Positions 12,750-21,540 of a stretch of 64,000 nucleotides of DNA are shown piece by piece. The position numbers and the translations under genes are program-made. This DNA is from JAKFDI01 sp044508835. GTDB taxonomy: Bacteria > Pseudomonadota > Gammaproteobacteria > Burkholderiales > Burkholderiaceae_C. The notes below the pieces were generated by a model. That model did not search any database. It was not told the origin of the DNA and saw only the letters and a list, made by a program, of their open reading frames with translations. The DNA lies in the NCBI GenBank assembly GCA_044508835.1, contig JBIQHD010000001.1, positions 1 through 64,000 on the forward strand, in the 5' to 3' direction. How positions within the stretch are numbered: the stretch's first letter is position 1; every line of letters starts with the position of its first letter.

Positions 12750-12778
12750 GACCCTCCCCGCGGGGCGCGGGAAGGGTC
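12750..12778 (-). other. Intercistronic hairpin between ugpB and ugpA
   Basis: 12-base arms (12750-12761 with 12767-12778, one mismatch) around a 5-nt loop, lying 43 bases behind the ugpB stop. No T-run follows. Similar hairpins behind genes of abundant periplasmic binding proteins protect the upstream message or attenuate the downstream genes (known for malE); that role here is inferred. Confidence 0.6.
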
Positions 12779-12821
12779 GGAACGATACATGCTCGCCGCG
12801 CCCGGCAGGCGCGGCGGCGCA

Positions 12822-14135
12822 TCAGCCCTTGTTGGCGCGCTGGAAGCGCTCGAGCTGGTCGTTGCCGCGCTGGATGGCGGCCTTGAGCGCCTCCTGGGCC
12901 GTCTTCTTGCCGGTCCAGATCTGCTCGGTCTCCTCGTCGATGATGGTGCGGATCTGGTTGAAGTTGCCCAGGCGGATGCCGCGCGACTTGTCGGTGGTCT
13001 TGCGGATCATCTGCGTCACGGCCACGTCGGTGCCCGGCTTCTCCTTGTAGAAGCCCGACTTCTCGGTCAGCTGGTAGGCGGCCATGGTGATGGGCAGGTA
13101 GCCGGTGCGCTTGTGGCTGGCCGACTGCACCTCGGCGTTCGACAGGAAGTTGAAGAAGGAGGCCACGCCCTTGTAGGTCTCGGCCTTCTTGCCGGCCATG
13201 ACCCACAGGCTGGCGCCGCCGATCACCGTGTTCTGCGGGGCGCCCGGCACGTCGGGGTAGTAGGGCAGGGTGGAGATGCCGTAGGCGAACTTGGCTTCCT
13301 TGCTGACGCGCGAATACAGGCCCGACGAGGCGGTGATCATGGCGCACTCGCCGGAGGGGAAGGTCACGTCGGCCTTGTTGTCGCGGCCCTTGTAGACGAA
13401 CAGGCCCTGCTTGGCCATGTTGGCCAGGTTCTCGAAGTGGCGCACGTGCAGCGGCGAGTCGAAGGCGAGCCGCGCCTTGGTGCCGCCGAAGCCGTTGTTC
13501 AGCGTGGCGAACAGCACGTTGTGCCAGGTGGAGAAGCTCTCGAGCTGGGTCCAGCTGATCCAGCTGGTGGTGAAGGGGCACTTGTGGCCGCTGGCCTTGA
13601 GCTTGGCGGCGGCGGCGACGACCTCCGGCCAGGTCTGCGGCGCCTTGTCGGCGTCGATGCCGGCGGCCCGGAAGGCGTCCTTGTTGTAGTAGAAGATCGT
13701 GGTCGAGCTGTTGAACGGCAGGCTCAGCATCTGCCCGTTGGGCGCCGTGTAATAGCCGGCGACGGCCGGGATGTAGGCCTTGGCGTCGAACTTGGCGCCG
13801 CCGGTGGTCATCACCTCGCCCACCGGCTTGACCGCACCCTTGGCGGCCATCATCGTGGCGGTGCCGACTTCATAGACCTGCAGGATGTCGGGCGCCGTGC
13901 CGGCGCGGAACGCGGCCATCGCGGCGGTGAAGGTCTCGCCGTAGTTGCCCTTGTAGGTGGGCACGACGACGTAGTCCTTCTGGCTGGCGTTGTATTCCTT
14001 GGCGAGGTCGTTGACCCATTCGCCCAGCGGCCCGCTCATGGCGTGCCACCACTGGATCTGGGTCTGGGCCTGTGCCGGGCCGCTGAGGGCCGCGGCCAGC
14101 AGGCCCGAGGCGAGCGCGAGTGATGTGGTCTTCAT
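12822..14135 (-). CDS. ugpB: sn-glycerol-3-phosphate-binding periplasmic protein
   Basis: 437-residue solute-binding protein of the ABC importer, first gene of the operon. Sec signal peptide of about 23 residues (cleavage after GPAQA), then QIQWWHAMSGPLGEWVN, which is characteristic of UgpB. Length matches the family. The gene is divergent from the large oxidoreductase gene; the 219 bases between them should hold both promoters. A poor Pho-box-like repeat can be drawn there but I do not consider it sufficient to claim PhoB control. Confidence 0.95.
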   Translation of the reverse strand: MKTTSLALASGLLAAALSGPAQAQTQIQWWHAMSGPLGEWVNDLAKEYNASQKDYVVVPTYKGNYGETFTAAMAAFRAGTAPDILQVYEVGTATMMAAKGAVKPVGEVMTTGGAKFDAKAYIPAVAGYYTAPNGQMLSLPFNSSTTIFYYNKDAFRAAGIDADKAPQTWPEVVAAAAKLKASGHKCPFTTSWISWTQLESFSTWHNVLFATLNNGFGGTKARLAFDSPLHVRHFENLANMAKQGLFVYKGRDNKADVTFPSGECAMITASSGLYSRVSKEAKFAYGISTLPYYPDVPGAPQNTVIGGASLWVMAGKKAETYKGVASFFNFLSNAEVQSASHKRTGYLPITMAAYQLTEKSGFYKEKPGTDVAVTQMIRKTTDKSRGIRLGNFNQIRTIIDEETEQIWTGKKTAQEALKAAIQRGNDQLERFQRANKG

Positions 14136-14354
14136 GTGAACTCCGTGAGGGTGGTCGTCCGGCACAAGTGTGCACCAGCCGTGTGACATCTGTTCAAGGG
14201 CACAAGAATGGCTGTCCGCAGGGGACGCGGCAAATGGGGATAACCCGTCACGCCGGCGCCGCCGCGCCCCGCCCGGCGGCCGGGTCCCGCAGGGGGGTGA
14301 GCTACCATTCGCCCTCACGTGCCTGAGGGTGGCCGAAGCGGCCGCCCGCGATCG

Positions 14355-17300
14355 ATGAACGCGCCCTCCACCCTGACCGAACTGGCCGCTGCCGCGACCG
14401 CAGCCACCCCAGCCGAAGGCGCCCCGCGCCTGCGCGAGATCCCCTACAACTACACCTCGTTCTCCGACCGCGAGATCGTCATCCGCCTGCTCGGCGCGCG
14501 GGCGTGGGAGCTGCTGGACCGCCTGCGCAGCGAGCGCCAGACGGGCCGCTCGGCGCGCATGCTGTACGAGGTGCTGGGCGACATCTGGGTGGTGCAGCGC
14601 AACCCCTACCTGCAGGACGACCTGCTCGACAACCCGAAGCGCCGCCGCCAGCTGATCGAGGCGCTGCGGCACCGCCTGGGCGAGGTCGAGCGCCGCCGCA
14701 CGCCGGCCGACGCGGCGCGCGACGAGCTCGTGGGCGAGCTGCTCGCCGCGGCGGCCGAGGCCGTCAAGCGCTTCGACCACCGCTTCGACGACACCGCCGA
14801 GCTGCGCCGCCGCGCCGTGCGCACGCTGGGCCGCTACACCCGGCGCGACAACATCAAGTTCGACGGGCTGTCGCGCGTGTCGCACGTGACCGACGCCACC
14901 GACTGGCGGGTCGAATACCCCTTCGTCGTGCTCACGCCCGACACCGAGGCCGAGATGGCCGCGCTCGTGAAGGCCTGCATCGAGCTGGGCCTGACCATCA
15001 TCCCGCGCGGCGGCGGCACCGGCTACACCGGCGGGGCGATCCCGCTCACCTGGAACAGCGCCGTCATCAACACCGAGAAGCTCGAGGCGATGAGCGCGGT
15101 GGAGAGGGTGCGGCTGCCGGGCGTCGCGCACGAGGTCGCGACCGTCTGGACCGAGGCCGGCGTGGTCACGCAGCGCGTGTCCGACGCGGCCGAGAAGGCC
15201 GGCTTCGTGTTCGCGGTGGACCCGACCTCGGCCGAGGCCTCGTGCATCGGCGGCAACATCGCCATGAACGCCGGCGGCAAGAAGGCGGTGCTGTGGGGCA
15301 CGGCGCTGGACAACCTGGCGTCCTGGCGCATGGTCACGCCCGAGGCGAAGTGGCTGGAAGTCGTGCGGCTGGACCACAACCTCGGCAAGATCCACGACGT
15401 GGAGGTGGCCAGCTTCGAGCTGCGCCACTTCGACGCCTCGGGCAAGACGCTTACGCGCACCGAGCGGCTGGACATCCCGGGCCGCGTCTTCCGCAAGGAA
15501 GGCCTCGGCAAGGACGTGACCGACAAGTTCCTCGCCGGCCTGCCGGGTATCCAGAAGGAAGGCTGCGACGGCCTCATCACCAGCGCGCGCTGGGTGGTGC
15601 ACCGCATGCCGGCGCACACCCGCACCGTCTGCCTCGAGTTCTTCGGCAATCCGAAGGGCGCGGTGCCGAGCATCGTCGAGATCAAGGACTACATGTTCGA
15701 GCAGGCGAAGCAGGGCGGGGCCATCCTGGCCGGCCTCGAACACCTGGACGACCGCTACCTCAAGGCCGTGGGCTACGCGACGAAAAGCAAGCGCGACGGC
15801 CTGCCCAAGATGGTGCTGATCGGCGACATCGCCGGCGACGACGCCGACGCCGTGGCCCGCGCCACCTCCGAGGTGGTGCGCATCGCCAACTCGCGCAGCG
15901 GCGAGGGTTTCGTCGCCGTGAGCGCCGACGCGCGCAAGAAGTTCTGGCTCGACCGCAAGCGCACGGCGGCCATCAGCCGCCACACCAACGCCTTCAAGAT
16001 CAACGAGGACGTGGTGATCCCGCTGCCGCGCATGGGCGAGTACACCGAGGGTATCGAGCGCATCAACATCGAGCTGTCGCTGCGCAACAAGCTGGCGCTG
16101 GCGGACGCGCTGGAAGCCTTCTTCGAGACCGGCAACCTGCCGCTAGGCAAGAGCGACGACGCGGGCGAGATCCCCTCGGCCGAGCTGCTGGAAGACCGCG
16201 TGCAGCAGGCGCTGGCGCTGCTGCGCGAGGTGCGCGCGCTGTGGCAGCACTGGCTGGAGCACCTGGACATCGTTCAGGACGATACGGGCCGCAGCCTCTT
16301 CGCCCAGCTGCAGGACCACAGCCTGCGCGCCTCGTGGAAGACGCAGCTGCGCGCCCCGCTGCAGGCCATCTTCTCGGGCGCGGCGCTGCAGCCCATCCTT
16401 GCCGCCTGCCAGGCCATCCACAAGGACGTGCTGCGCGGGCGGGTGTGGGTGGCGCTGCACATGCACGCCGGCGACGGCAACGTGCACACCAACATCCCCG
16501 TCAACAGCGACAACTACGCGATGCTGCAGACGGCGCACGAGGCGGTGGCGCGCATCATGAAGCTCGCGCGCAGCCTGGACGGCGTGATTTCGGGCGAGCA
16601 CGGCATCGGCATCACGAAGCTGGAATTCCTGAGCGACGAGGAGCTGGCGAACTTCACCGAATACAAGAAGCGCGTCGACCCCGAGGGCCGCTTCAACCGC
16701 GGCAAGCTGCTGCGCAACGTTGCTCTCAAGGCCGACCTCACCAACGCCTACACGCCCAGCTTCGGCCTCATGGGCCACGAGTCGCTGCTGATGCAGCAGA
16801 GCGACATCGGCGCCATCGCCGATTCGGTGAAGGACTGCCTGCGCTGCGGCAAGTGCAAGCCGGTGTGCGCCACGCACGTGCCGCGCGCCAACCTGCTGTA
16901 CAGCCCGCGCAACAAGATCCTCGCCACCTCGCTGCTGGTCGAAGCCTTCCTGTACGAGGAGCAGACGCGCCGCGGCGTGTCCATCAAGCACTGGGAGGAG
17001 TTCGAGGACGTGGCCGACCACTGCACGGTGTGCCACAAGTGCCTCACGCCCTGCCCGGTGAAGATCGACTTCGGCGACGTGTCGATGAACATGCGCAACC
17101 TGCTGCGCAAGATGGGCAAGAAGAGCTTCCGCCCGGGCAACAAGATGGCGATGACCTTCCTCAACGCCACCAGCCCGCAGACCATCAAGCTGATGCGCGG
17201 CGCCATGGTCGACGTGGGCTTCACCGCCCAGCGCACGGCCAACAAGCTGCTCGGCGGGCTGGCGAGAAAGCAGACCGCCGCGCCGCGCTCCACGGTGGGC

Positions 17301-18248
17301 ACCGCGCCGATCAAGGAGCAGGTGATCCACTTCATCAACAAGCAGATGCCCGGCGGCCTGCCCAAGAAGACGGCGCGCGCGCTGCTCGACATCGAGGACA
17401 AGGACTACGTCCCCATCATCCGCGACCCGCAGTCGACCACGGCCGACAGCGAGGCGGTGTTCTACTTCCCGGGCTGCGGCTCGGAGCGGCTGTTCTCGCA
17501 GGTGGGCCTGGCCACCCAGGCGATGCTGTGGCATGCCGGCGTGCAGACGGTGCTGCCGCCGGGCTACCTGTGCTGCGGCTACCCGCAGCGCGGCAGCGGC
17601 CAGTTCGACAAGGCCGAGAAGATGATCACCGACAACCGGGTGCTCTTCCACCGCGTCGCCACCACGCTCAACTACCTCGACATCAAGACCGTGGTGGTGA
17701 GCTGCGGCACCTGCTACGACCAGCTCCAGGGCTACCAGTTCGACAAGATCTTCCCCGGCAGCCGCATCATCGACATCCACGAGTTCCTGCTGGAGAAGGG
17801 CATCACCCTGCCGGGCGGCGGGGGCTACCTCTACCACGAGCCCTGCCACAGCCCGATGAAGCTGCAGGACTCGATGAAGACCGTGAAGGCGCTCGTCGGC
17901 GACCACGTCATCAAGAGCGAGCGATGTTGCGGCGAGAGCGGCACGCTCGGCGTGACGCGGCCCGACATCGCCACCCAGGTGCGCTTCCGCAAGGAGGAGC
18001 AGCTGCGCGCCGACGCCGCCGCGCTGCGGGCCGGCGGCGCGGTGCCGGCGCAGGGCGACGTGAAGATCCTCACCTCCTGCCCGAGCTGCCTGCAGGGCCT
18101 GAAGCGCTACGGCAACGACCTCGACAACGGCCTGCTGGAAGCCGACTACATCGTCATCGAGATGGCGAACCGGATCCTCGGCGCCGACTGGATGCCCGAG
18201 TATGTGAAGCGCGCCAACGACGGCGGCATCGAGCGGGTGCTGGTCTGA
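14355..18248 (+). CDS. Giant FAD-linked / 4Fe-4S oxidoreductase (DUF3683)
   Basis: 1297-residue fusion. Order of domains: an N-terminal DUF3683-type region (about 20-165), an FAD-binding module of the glycolate-oxidase/D-lactate-dehydrogenase type (PRGGGTGYTGGAIPL), its C-terminal FAD-oxidase domain with HAGDGNVHTNIP, two 4Fe-4S motifs (C-x2-C-x2-C-x3-C starting at C828 and C890), and two cysteine-rich CCG domains (CCGYPQRGSG, SCGTC; then CCGESGTLG, SCPSC). Family knowledge suggests a membrane-associated 2-hydroxyacid dehydrogenase delivering electrons to quinone, GlcD plus GlcF in one chain. The substrate is unknown. The ATG at 14355 was preferred over 14319 because the upstream residues look like noncoding translation. 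Likely in an operon with the next three genes. Confidence 0.85.
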   Translation: MNAPSTLTELAAAATAATPAEGAPRLREIPYNYTSFSDREIVIRLLGARAWELLDRLRSERQTGRSARMLYEVLGDIWVVQRNPYLQDDLLDNPKRRRQLIEALRHRLGEVERRRTPADAARDELVGELLAAAAEAVKRFDHRFDDTAELRRRAVRTLGRYTRRDNIKFDGLSRVSHVTDATDWRVEYPFVVLTPDTEAEMAALVKACIELGLTIIPRGGGTGYTGGAIPLTWNSAVINTEKLEAMSAVERVRLPGVAHEVATVWTEAGVVTQRVSDAAEKAGFVFAVDPTSAEASCIGGNIAMNAGGKKAVLWGTALDNLASWRMVTPEAKWLEVVRLDHNLGKIHDVEVASFELRHFDASGKTLTRTERLDIPGRVFRKEGLGKDVTDKFLAGLPGIQKEGCDGLITSARWVVHRMPAHTRTVCLEFFGNPKGAVPSIVEIKDYMFEQAKQGGAILAGLEHLDDRYLKAVGYATKSKRDGLPKMVLIGDIAGDDADAVARATSEVVRIANSRSGEGFVAVSADARKKFWLDRKRTAAISRHTNAFKINEDVVIPLPRMGEYTEGIERINIELSLRNKLALADALEAFFETGNLPLGKSDDAGEIPSAELLEDRVQQALALLREVRALWQHWLEHLDIVQDDTGRSLFAQLQDHSLRASWKTQLRAPLQAIFSGAALQPILAACQAIHKDVLRGRVWVALHMHAGDGNVHTNIPVNSDNYAMLQTAHEAVARIMKLARSLDGVISGEHGIGITKLEFLSDEELANFTEYKKRVDPEGRFNRGKLLRNVALKADLTNAYTPSFGLMGHESLLMQQSDIGAIADSVKDCLRCGKCKPVCATHVPRANLLYSPRNKILATSLLVEAFLYEEQTRRGVSIKHWEEFEDVADHCTVCHKCLTPCPVKIDFGDVSMNMRNLLRKMGKKSFRPGNKMAMTFLNATSPQTIKLMRGAMVDVGFTAQRTANKLLGGLARKQTAAPRSTVGTAPIKEQVIHFINKQMPGGLPKKTARALLDIEDKDYVPIIRDPQSTTADSEAVFYFPGCGSERLFSQVGLATQAMLWHAGVQTVLPPGYLCCGYPQRGSGQFDKAEKMITDNRVLFHRVATTLNYLDIKTVVVSCGTCYDQLQGYQFDKIFPGSRIIDIHEFLLEKGITLPGGGGYLYHEPCHSPMKLQDSMKTVKALVGDHVIKSERCCGESGTLGVTRPDIATQVRFRKEEQLRADAAALRAGGAVPAQGDVKILTSCPSCLQGLKRYGNDLDNGLLEADYIVIEMANRILGADWMPEYVKRANDGGIERVLV

Positions 18249-18253
18249 ACGCC

Positions 18254-18688
18254 ATGACCGGGCCGCATCCCGCTTGCGAACTCTGCGCGCAGGACGCCGC
18301 GCCGGCCGTGTGGTGCGACGACGACTGGCGCGTGGTGCGCGTGGCCGACGCGGCGTTCCCGGCGTTCTACCGCGTCGTCAGCCGCGCCCACGTGCGCGAG
18401 ATGTCGCAGCTCTCGCGCCCGGCGCGGCACCGCGCGATCGACCTGGTGTGCGCCGTCGAGCGCGTGCTGATCGAGCGGCTGCAGCCCGCCAAGGTCAACC
18501 TCGCCTCGCTGGGCAACCTGGTGCCGCACCTGCACTGGCATGTGATCGCCCGCTTCGACGACGACAGCCATTTCCCGCAGCCCATCTGGGGCGCGCCGCA
18601 GCGCGCGGCGGGCGACGCGGCCGCGCGGCTCGCGCTCGGCCTCGACCGCCTGGACGACGCCGTCAGAGAAGCCCTTCGGGCGGCCTGA
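18254..18688 (+). CDS. HIT family nucleotide hydrolase
   Basis: 144-residue histidine-triad protein. The catalytic HLHWHV is at residues 92-97 in the order HxHxH; two cysteines in CELC at the N-terminus may bind a metal as in some HIT proteins. Such enzymes cleave nucleoside-phosphate adducts or dinucleoside polyphosphates; the natural substrate is unknown. Starts 5 bases after the oxidoreductase stop, so it is cotranscribed. Confidence 0.9.
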   Translation: MTGPHPACELCAQDAAPAVWCDDDWRVVRVADAAFPAFYRVVSRAHVREMSQLSRPARHRAIDLVCAVERVLIERLQPAKVNLASLGNLVPHLHWHVIARFDDDSHFPQPIWGAPQRAAGDAAARLALGLDRLDDAVREALRAA

Positions 18689-18746
18689 GCGCGTCCTGCA
18701 CCGCCGTGCGGCTGCCCTACACTGCCCCGCCACCCACCCGCAGACC

Positions 18747-19169
18747 ATGGCCGGACTCACTTCCACCACCCCGCAGCCGACGGCGATCACCCTGCACCAG
18801 CAATCGCGCGTGCTCGAGATCGGTTTTTCCGACGGCCAGACCTTCCGCATCCCGTTCGAGCTGATGCGCGTGTATTCGCCCTCGGCCGAGGTGCAGGGCC
18901 ACGGCCCGGGGCAGGAGGTGCTGCAGGCCGGCAAGCGCGAGGTGGAGATCACCGGCGTCGAGCCGGTGGGCAACTATGCGCTGCGGCCGGTGTTCTCCGA
19001 CGGGCACGACTCGGGCCTCTTCTCGTGGGAGTACCTGCACTTCCTCGGCAGCCAGCAGGCGCGGCTGTGGCGCGAGTACGAGGAGCGCCTGGCCAAGGCC
19101 GGCGCGAGCCGCGATGCGCCGCTGCCCGGCGCCGGCGCCGGCGGCCCGGCCTGCGGCCACTCGCACTGA
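18747..19169 (+). CDS. DUF971 protein
   Basis: 140-residue protein matching the DUF971 / gamma-butyrobetaine-hydroxylase N-terminal-like family (ITLHQQSRVLEIGFSDGQTF, YALRPVFSDGHDSGLFSWEYL). These small domains occur alone in many proteobacteria, often next to ubiE, and some family members are linked to Fe-S proteins; no activity can be assigned. The C-terminus is a Gly/Ala-rich tail ending CGHSH, which could bind metal. Separated by 19 bases from ubiE. Confidence 0.85.
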   Translation: MAGLTSTTPQPTAITLHQQSRVLEIGFSDGQTFRIPFELMRVYSPSAEVQGHGPGQEVLQAGKREVEITGVEPVGNYALRPVFSDGHDSGLFSWEYLHFLGSQQARLWREYEERLAKAGASRDAPLPGAGAGGPACGHSH

Positions 19170-19188
19170 ACCTGGACGGGACACGACG

Positions 19189-19920
19189 ATGAGCAGCACG
19201 CATTTCGGCTTCGAGCAGGTGGACGAGACGCAGAAGTCCGGCCGCGTGCGCGGCGTCTTCGACTCGGTCGCCGGCAAGTACGACCTGATGAACGACCTCA
19301 TGTCCCTGGGCATGCACCGGGCGTGGAAGGCGTACACGATGGCCGTGGCCGCCGCGCGCGAGGGCGACCGCGTGCTCGACATCGCCGGCGGCACGGGCGA
19401 CCTGGCGCGGGCCTTCGCCAGGCGCGTCGGCCCGCGCGGCACGGTGGTGCACACCGACATCAACGAAGCCATGCTGCGCCGCGGCCGCGACCGCCTGCTC
19501 GACGAAGGCCTGGTGCTGCCCACCACGATCTGCGACGCCGAGAGCCTGCCCTTCGCCGCCGGCAGCTTCGACCTGGTGAGCGTGGCCTTCGGCCTGCGCA
19601 ACATGACGCACAAGGACCGGGCGCTGGCCGAGATGAACCGCGTGCTGCGCGACGGCGGGCGGCTGCTGGTGCTGGAGTTCTCCAAGGTCGCCGCGCCGCT
19701 GGAGAAGGCCTACGACTGGTACTCCTTCAACGTGCTGCCCCGCATCGGCAAGTTCGTCGCCAACGACGAGGCGAGCTACCGCTACCTGGCCGAATCCATC
19801 CGCATGCACCCCGGCCAGGCCGAGCTCAAGGCCATGATGAAGGCCGCCGGCTTCGGCCACGTGGACGTGCACAACCTGAGCGCCGGCGTGGTCGCGCTGC
19901 ACGTCGGAATCAAGTGCTGA
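19189..19920 (+). CDS. ubiE: Ubiquinone/menaquinone C-methyltransferase
   Basis: 243-residue SAM-dependent methyltransferase for the C-methylation step of quinone synthesis. Typical start FGFEQVDETQKSGRVRGVFDS and the FDSVAGKYDLMNDLMSLGMHR signature; SAM loop VLDIAGGTGDLA; later FGLRNMTHKDRALAEM. ATG at 19189 matches the family start. The last gene before a terminator. Confidence 0.97.
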   Translation: MSSTHFGFEQVDETQKSGRVRGVFDSVAGKYDLMNDLMSLGMHRAWKAYTMAVAAAREGDRVLDIAGGTGDLARAFARRVGPRGTVVHTDINEAMLRRGRDRLLDEGLVLPTTICDAESLPFAAGSFDLVSVAFGLRNMTHKDRALAEMNRVLRDGGRLLVLEFSKVAAPLEKAYDWYSFNVLPRIGKFVANDEASYRYLAESIRMHPGQAELKAMMKAAGFGHVDVHNLSAGVVALHVGIKC

Positions 19921-19964
19921 CGCCGCACGGCGCCCCGCGCGCCCGTGCGTGACCCCACCCCGCG

Positions 19965-19989
19965 AGGCCCCTCATCCAGGGGCCTTTTT
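19965..19989 (+). terminator. Intrinsic terminator after ubiE
   Basis: Perfect 8-bp stem AGGCCCCT/AGGGGCCT with 5-nt loop CATCC followed by a run of five T. It separates the ubiE operon from the exopolysaccharide locus. The following 268 bases up to epsD contain no gene. Confidence 0.9.
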
Positions 19990-20019
19990 CATGCCGCCGC
20001 GAAGGCCGCCGCGGGCCGT

Positions 20020-20034
20020 GGGCACACCGCTTGC
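20020..20034 (+). promoter_or_regulatory. Candidate sigma-54 promoter of epsD
   Basis: GGGCAC-N5-TTGC with GG and GC separated by exactly ten bases, one mismatch to the -24/-12 consensus. It would start a leader of about 210 bases. Eight bases downstream an inverted pair GTTCC...GGAAC (20042-20062) surrounds ACGCG. No sigma-70 promoter is evident in this gap. Confidence 0.45.
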
Positions 20035-20257
20035 CAACGCTGTTCCGCACGCGTGTAGGAACGTGACGCAGGGTGCGGCAGTACAGCTCTGAGGGGTCGG
20101 CAGGGAGGCCGTTCGGGCCGTCCGCCGGTGCCGGGCGCACCGCCCGTTCTTCCTGCACGGGGAAGGCCCATCGCCGCTCCCGAAGGCGCGGCGTCGGGAA
20201 TGCGGCCGGACCGAGGGCCTGTTTCCGGATCGATGACGACGACCACCACCGACAACC

Positions 20258-21271
20258 ATGCCAACGACAGCCCCCACGCCCCGCCCCCTTCTCCTTCGCC
20301 TGGCCGCCGCCGGCGTGCTGGCGCTCGCGCTGGCCGGCTGCGGCGGCGAGGCGAAGGACAAGCCCGCCACGCAGACCGCCGCCAAGGTGAACAAGGAAGA
20401 GATCACCGTCCACCAGATCAACTTCGTGCTGCAGCAGCAGCGCCGCGCCGTGCCGGAGGATCGCGCCGCCTCGGCCAGCCGGGTGGTGCTCGAGCGCCTG
20501 ATCGACCAGGAGCTGGCGGTGCAGAAGGCCGAGGAGCAGAAGCTCGACCGCGACCCGCGCGTGATGCAGCAGCTCGAAGCCGCGCGCCGCGACGTGATCG
20601 CGCGCAACTACGTCGAGCGCATCGCCGCCGGCGCGCCCAAGCCGAGCCCGGAGGAAGTCAAGGCCTACTACGACGAGCATCCGGCGCTGTTCTCGCAGCG
20701 GCGCATCTACACGCTGCAGGAAATCAAGATCGAGTCGACGCCGCAGCAGCTCGAGGAGCTGCGCGCCAGGCTCGCGGCGGCGAAGAACGTCAACGAGTTT
20801 GTAAATTTTCTACGCGGCGCCAACTACCAGTTCGCCGCCGACCAGGCGGTGCGCGCGGCCGAGCAGCTGCCGATCGCCACGCTGCCGACCTTCTCGAAGA
20901 TGGAGGACGGCCAGGCCCTCATCAACCCGACGCCCAGCGGCGCGACCGTGCTGGTGCTGGCCAGCTCGCGCAGCCAGCCGCTGAGCGAGGACGCGGCGCG
21001 CCCGTACATCGAGCAGTTCCTGCTCAACGAGCGCCGGCGCAAGGTGGTGGCCGACGACCTGAAGGCCCTGCGCTCCACGGCCGAGATCGCGTACGTCGGC
21101 GCCTTCGCCGCCGACCGGCCGGCGTCGGCGCCTTCGCCGCTGGAGGTGACCGAGCGCAAGTCGCCGCTGATCGCCGCGCCGGCCTCGGCGCCGGAGATCG
21201 TGCCCATCCGCCCGGCCGCCTCGGCACCCGCCGGCTCGGTGCTCGACCGCGGCCTGCAAGGCCTGAAATGA
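20258..21271 (+). CDS. epsD: EpsD-family peptidyl-prolyl isomerase lipoprotein
   Basis: 337-residue periplasmic SurA/PpiC-type protein of exosortase-linked polysaccharide loci. Lipobox LAGC with C28 as the expected lipidated residue. The helical chaperone-like part (about 40-135: ITVHQINFVLQQQRR, VVLERLIDQELAVQKAEEQKLD) is followed by the parvulin-like domain (RIYTLQEIKIE) and a low-complexity Ala/Pro/Ser tail. Role inferred: folding or placement of the export machinery in the envelope. First gene of the left EPS block; its stop codon is the first base triplet of the 171-bp repeat. Confidence 0.88.
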   Translation: MPTTAPTPRPLLLRLAAAGVLALALAGCGGEAKDKPATQTAAKVNKEEITVHQINFVLQQQRRAVPEDRAASASRVVLERLIDQELAVQKAEEQKLDRDPRVMQQLEAARRDVIARNYVERIAAGAPKPSPEEVKAYYDEHPALFSQRRIYTLQEIKIESTPQQLEELRARLAAAKNVNEFVNFLRGANYQFAADQAVRAAEQLPIATLPTFSKMEDGQALINPTPSGATVLVLASSRSQPLSEDAARPYIEQFLLNERRRKVVADDLKALRSTAEIAYVGAFAADRPASAPSPLEVTERKSPLIAAPASAPEIVPIRPAASAPAGSVLDRGLQGLK

Positions 21272-21439
21272 CCCCCCCTACGCGCTTCGCGCGCCCCCCG
21301 GGGGGCCGAGCCCGGACATCGAAGGTCCGGTGGACCTTCGATGCCTGGCGAGGAGGCGGGCCACTGGCCCGCCGCGGCCTGCAAGGCAACGCCGGCGGAC
21401 CGGCAGAGCCGGATCCGCGGCGTTCGCTTGATCTCCGGG
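21269..21439 (+). repeat. 171-bp structured repeat, copy A
   Basis: Nearly the same sequence as 51191-51361 on the other strand (about 90 % by eye, one small indel). It starts with the epsD stop codon, then a run of seven C, CGCGCTTCGCGCG, C6-G6, then a perfect 12-bp hairpin (21317-21328 with 21332-21343), a 9-bp palindrome (21355-21373) and a third imperfect hairpin GCGGACCGGC/GCCGGATCCGC. The arms of the first two hairpins differ from copy B by paired changes that keep base pairing. No coding potential. Confidence 0.9.
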
Positions 21440-21466
21440 TCGCTGGCGCCGCCGGGATGAACGCCC

Positions 21467-21481
21467 TGGGACACGACGTGC
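21467..21481 (+). promoter_or_regulatory. Weak sigma-54-like site before epsE
   Basis: TGGGAC-N5-GTGC with correct GG-N10-GC spacing but two consensus mismatches, 59 bases before epsE. Could provide a separate start if copy A of the repeat blocks transcription from epsD. Chance matches of this quality are frequent in such GC-rich DNA. Confidence 0.2.
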
Positions 21482-21540
21482 ACGGCGCGGCACACGCCGT
21501 CTGCTCTTTCTGACTCTCGACCCCTCCACCGGACATCACC

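Noticed and set aside
14136..14354. Pho-box-like repeat upstream of ugpB (ATGTCAC-N4-CTGGTGC on the minus strand)
   Set aside because: Second half matches the consensus at about three of seven bases; too weak to claim PhoB control.
14135..15983. In-frame upstream extension of ugpB by more than 600 codons
   Set aside because: It is the antisense of the FAD oxidoreductase; the ATG at 14135 starts a clear signal peptide.
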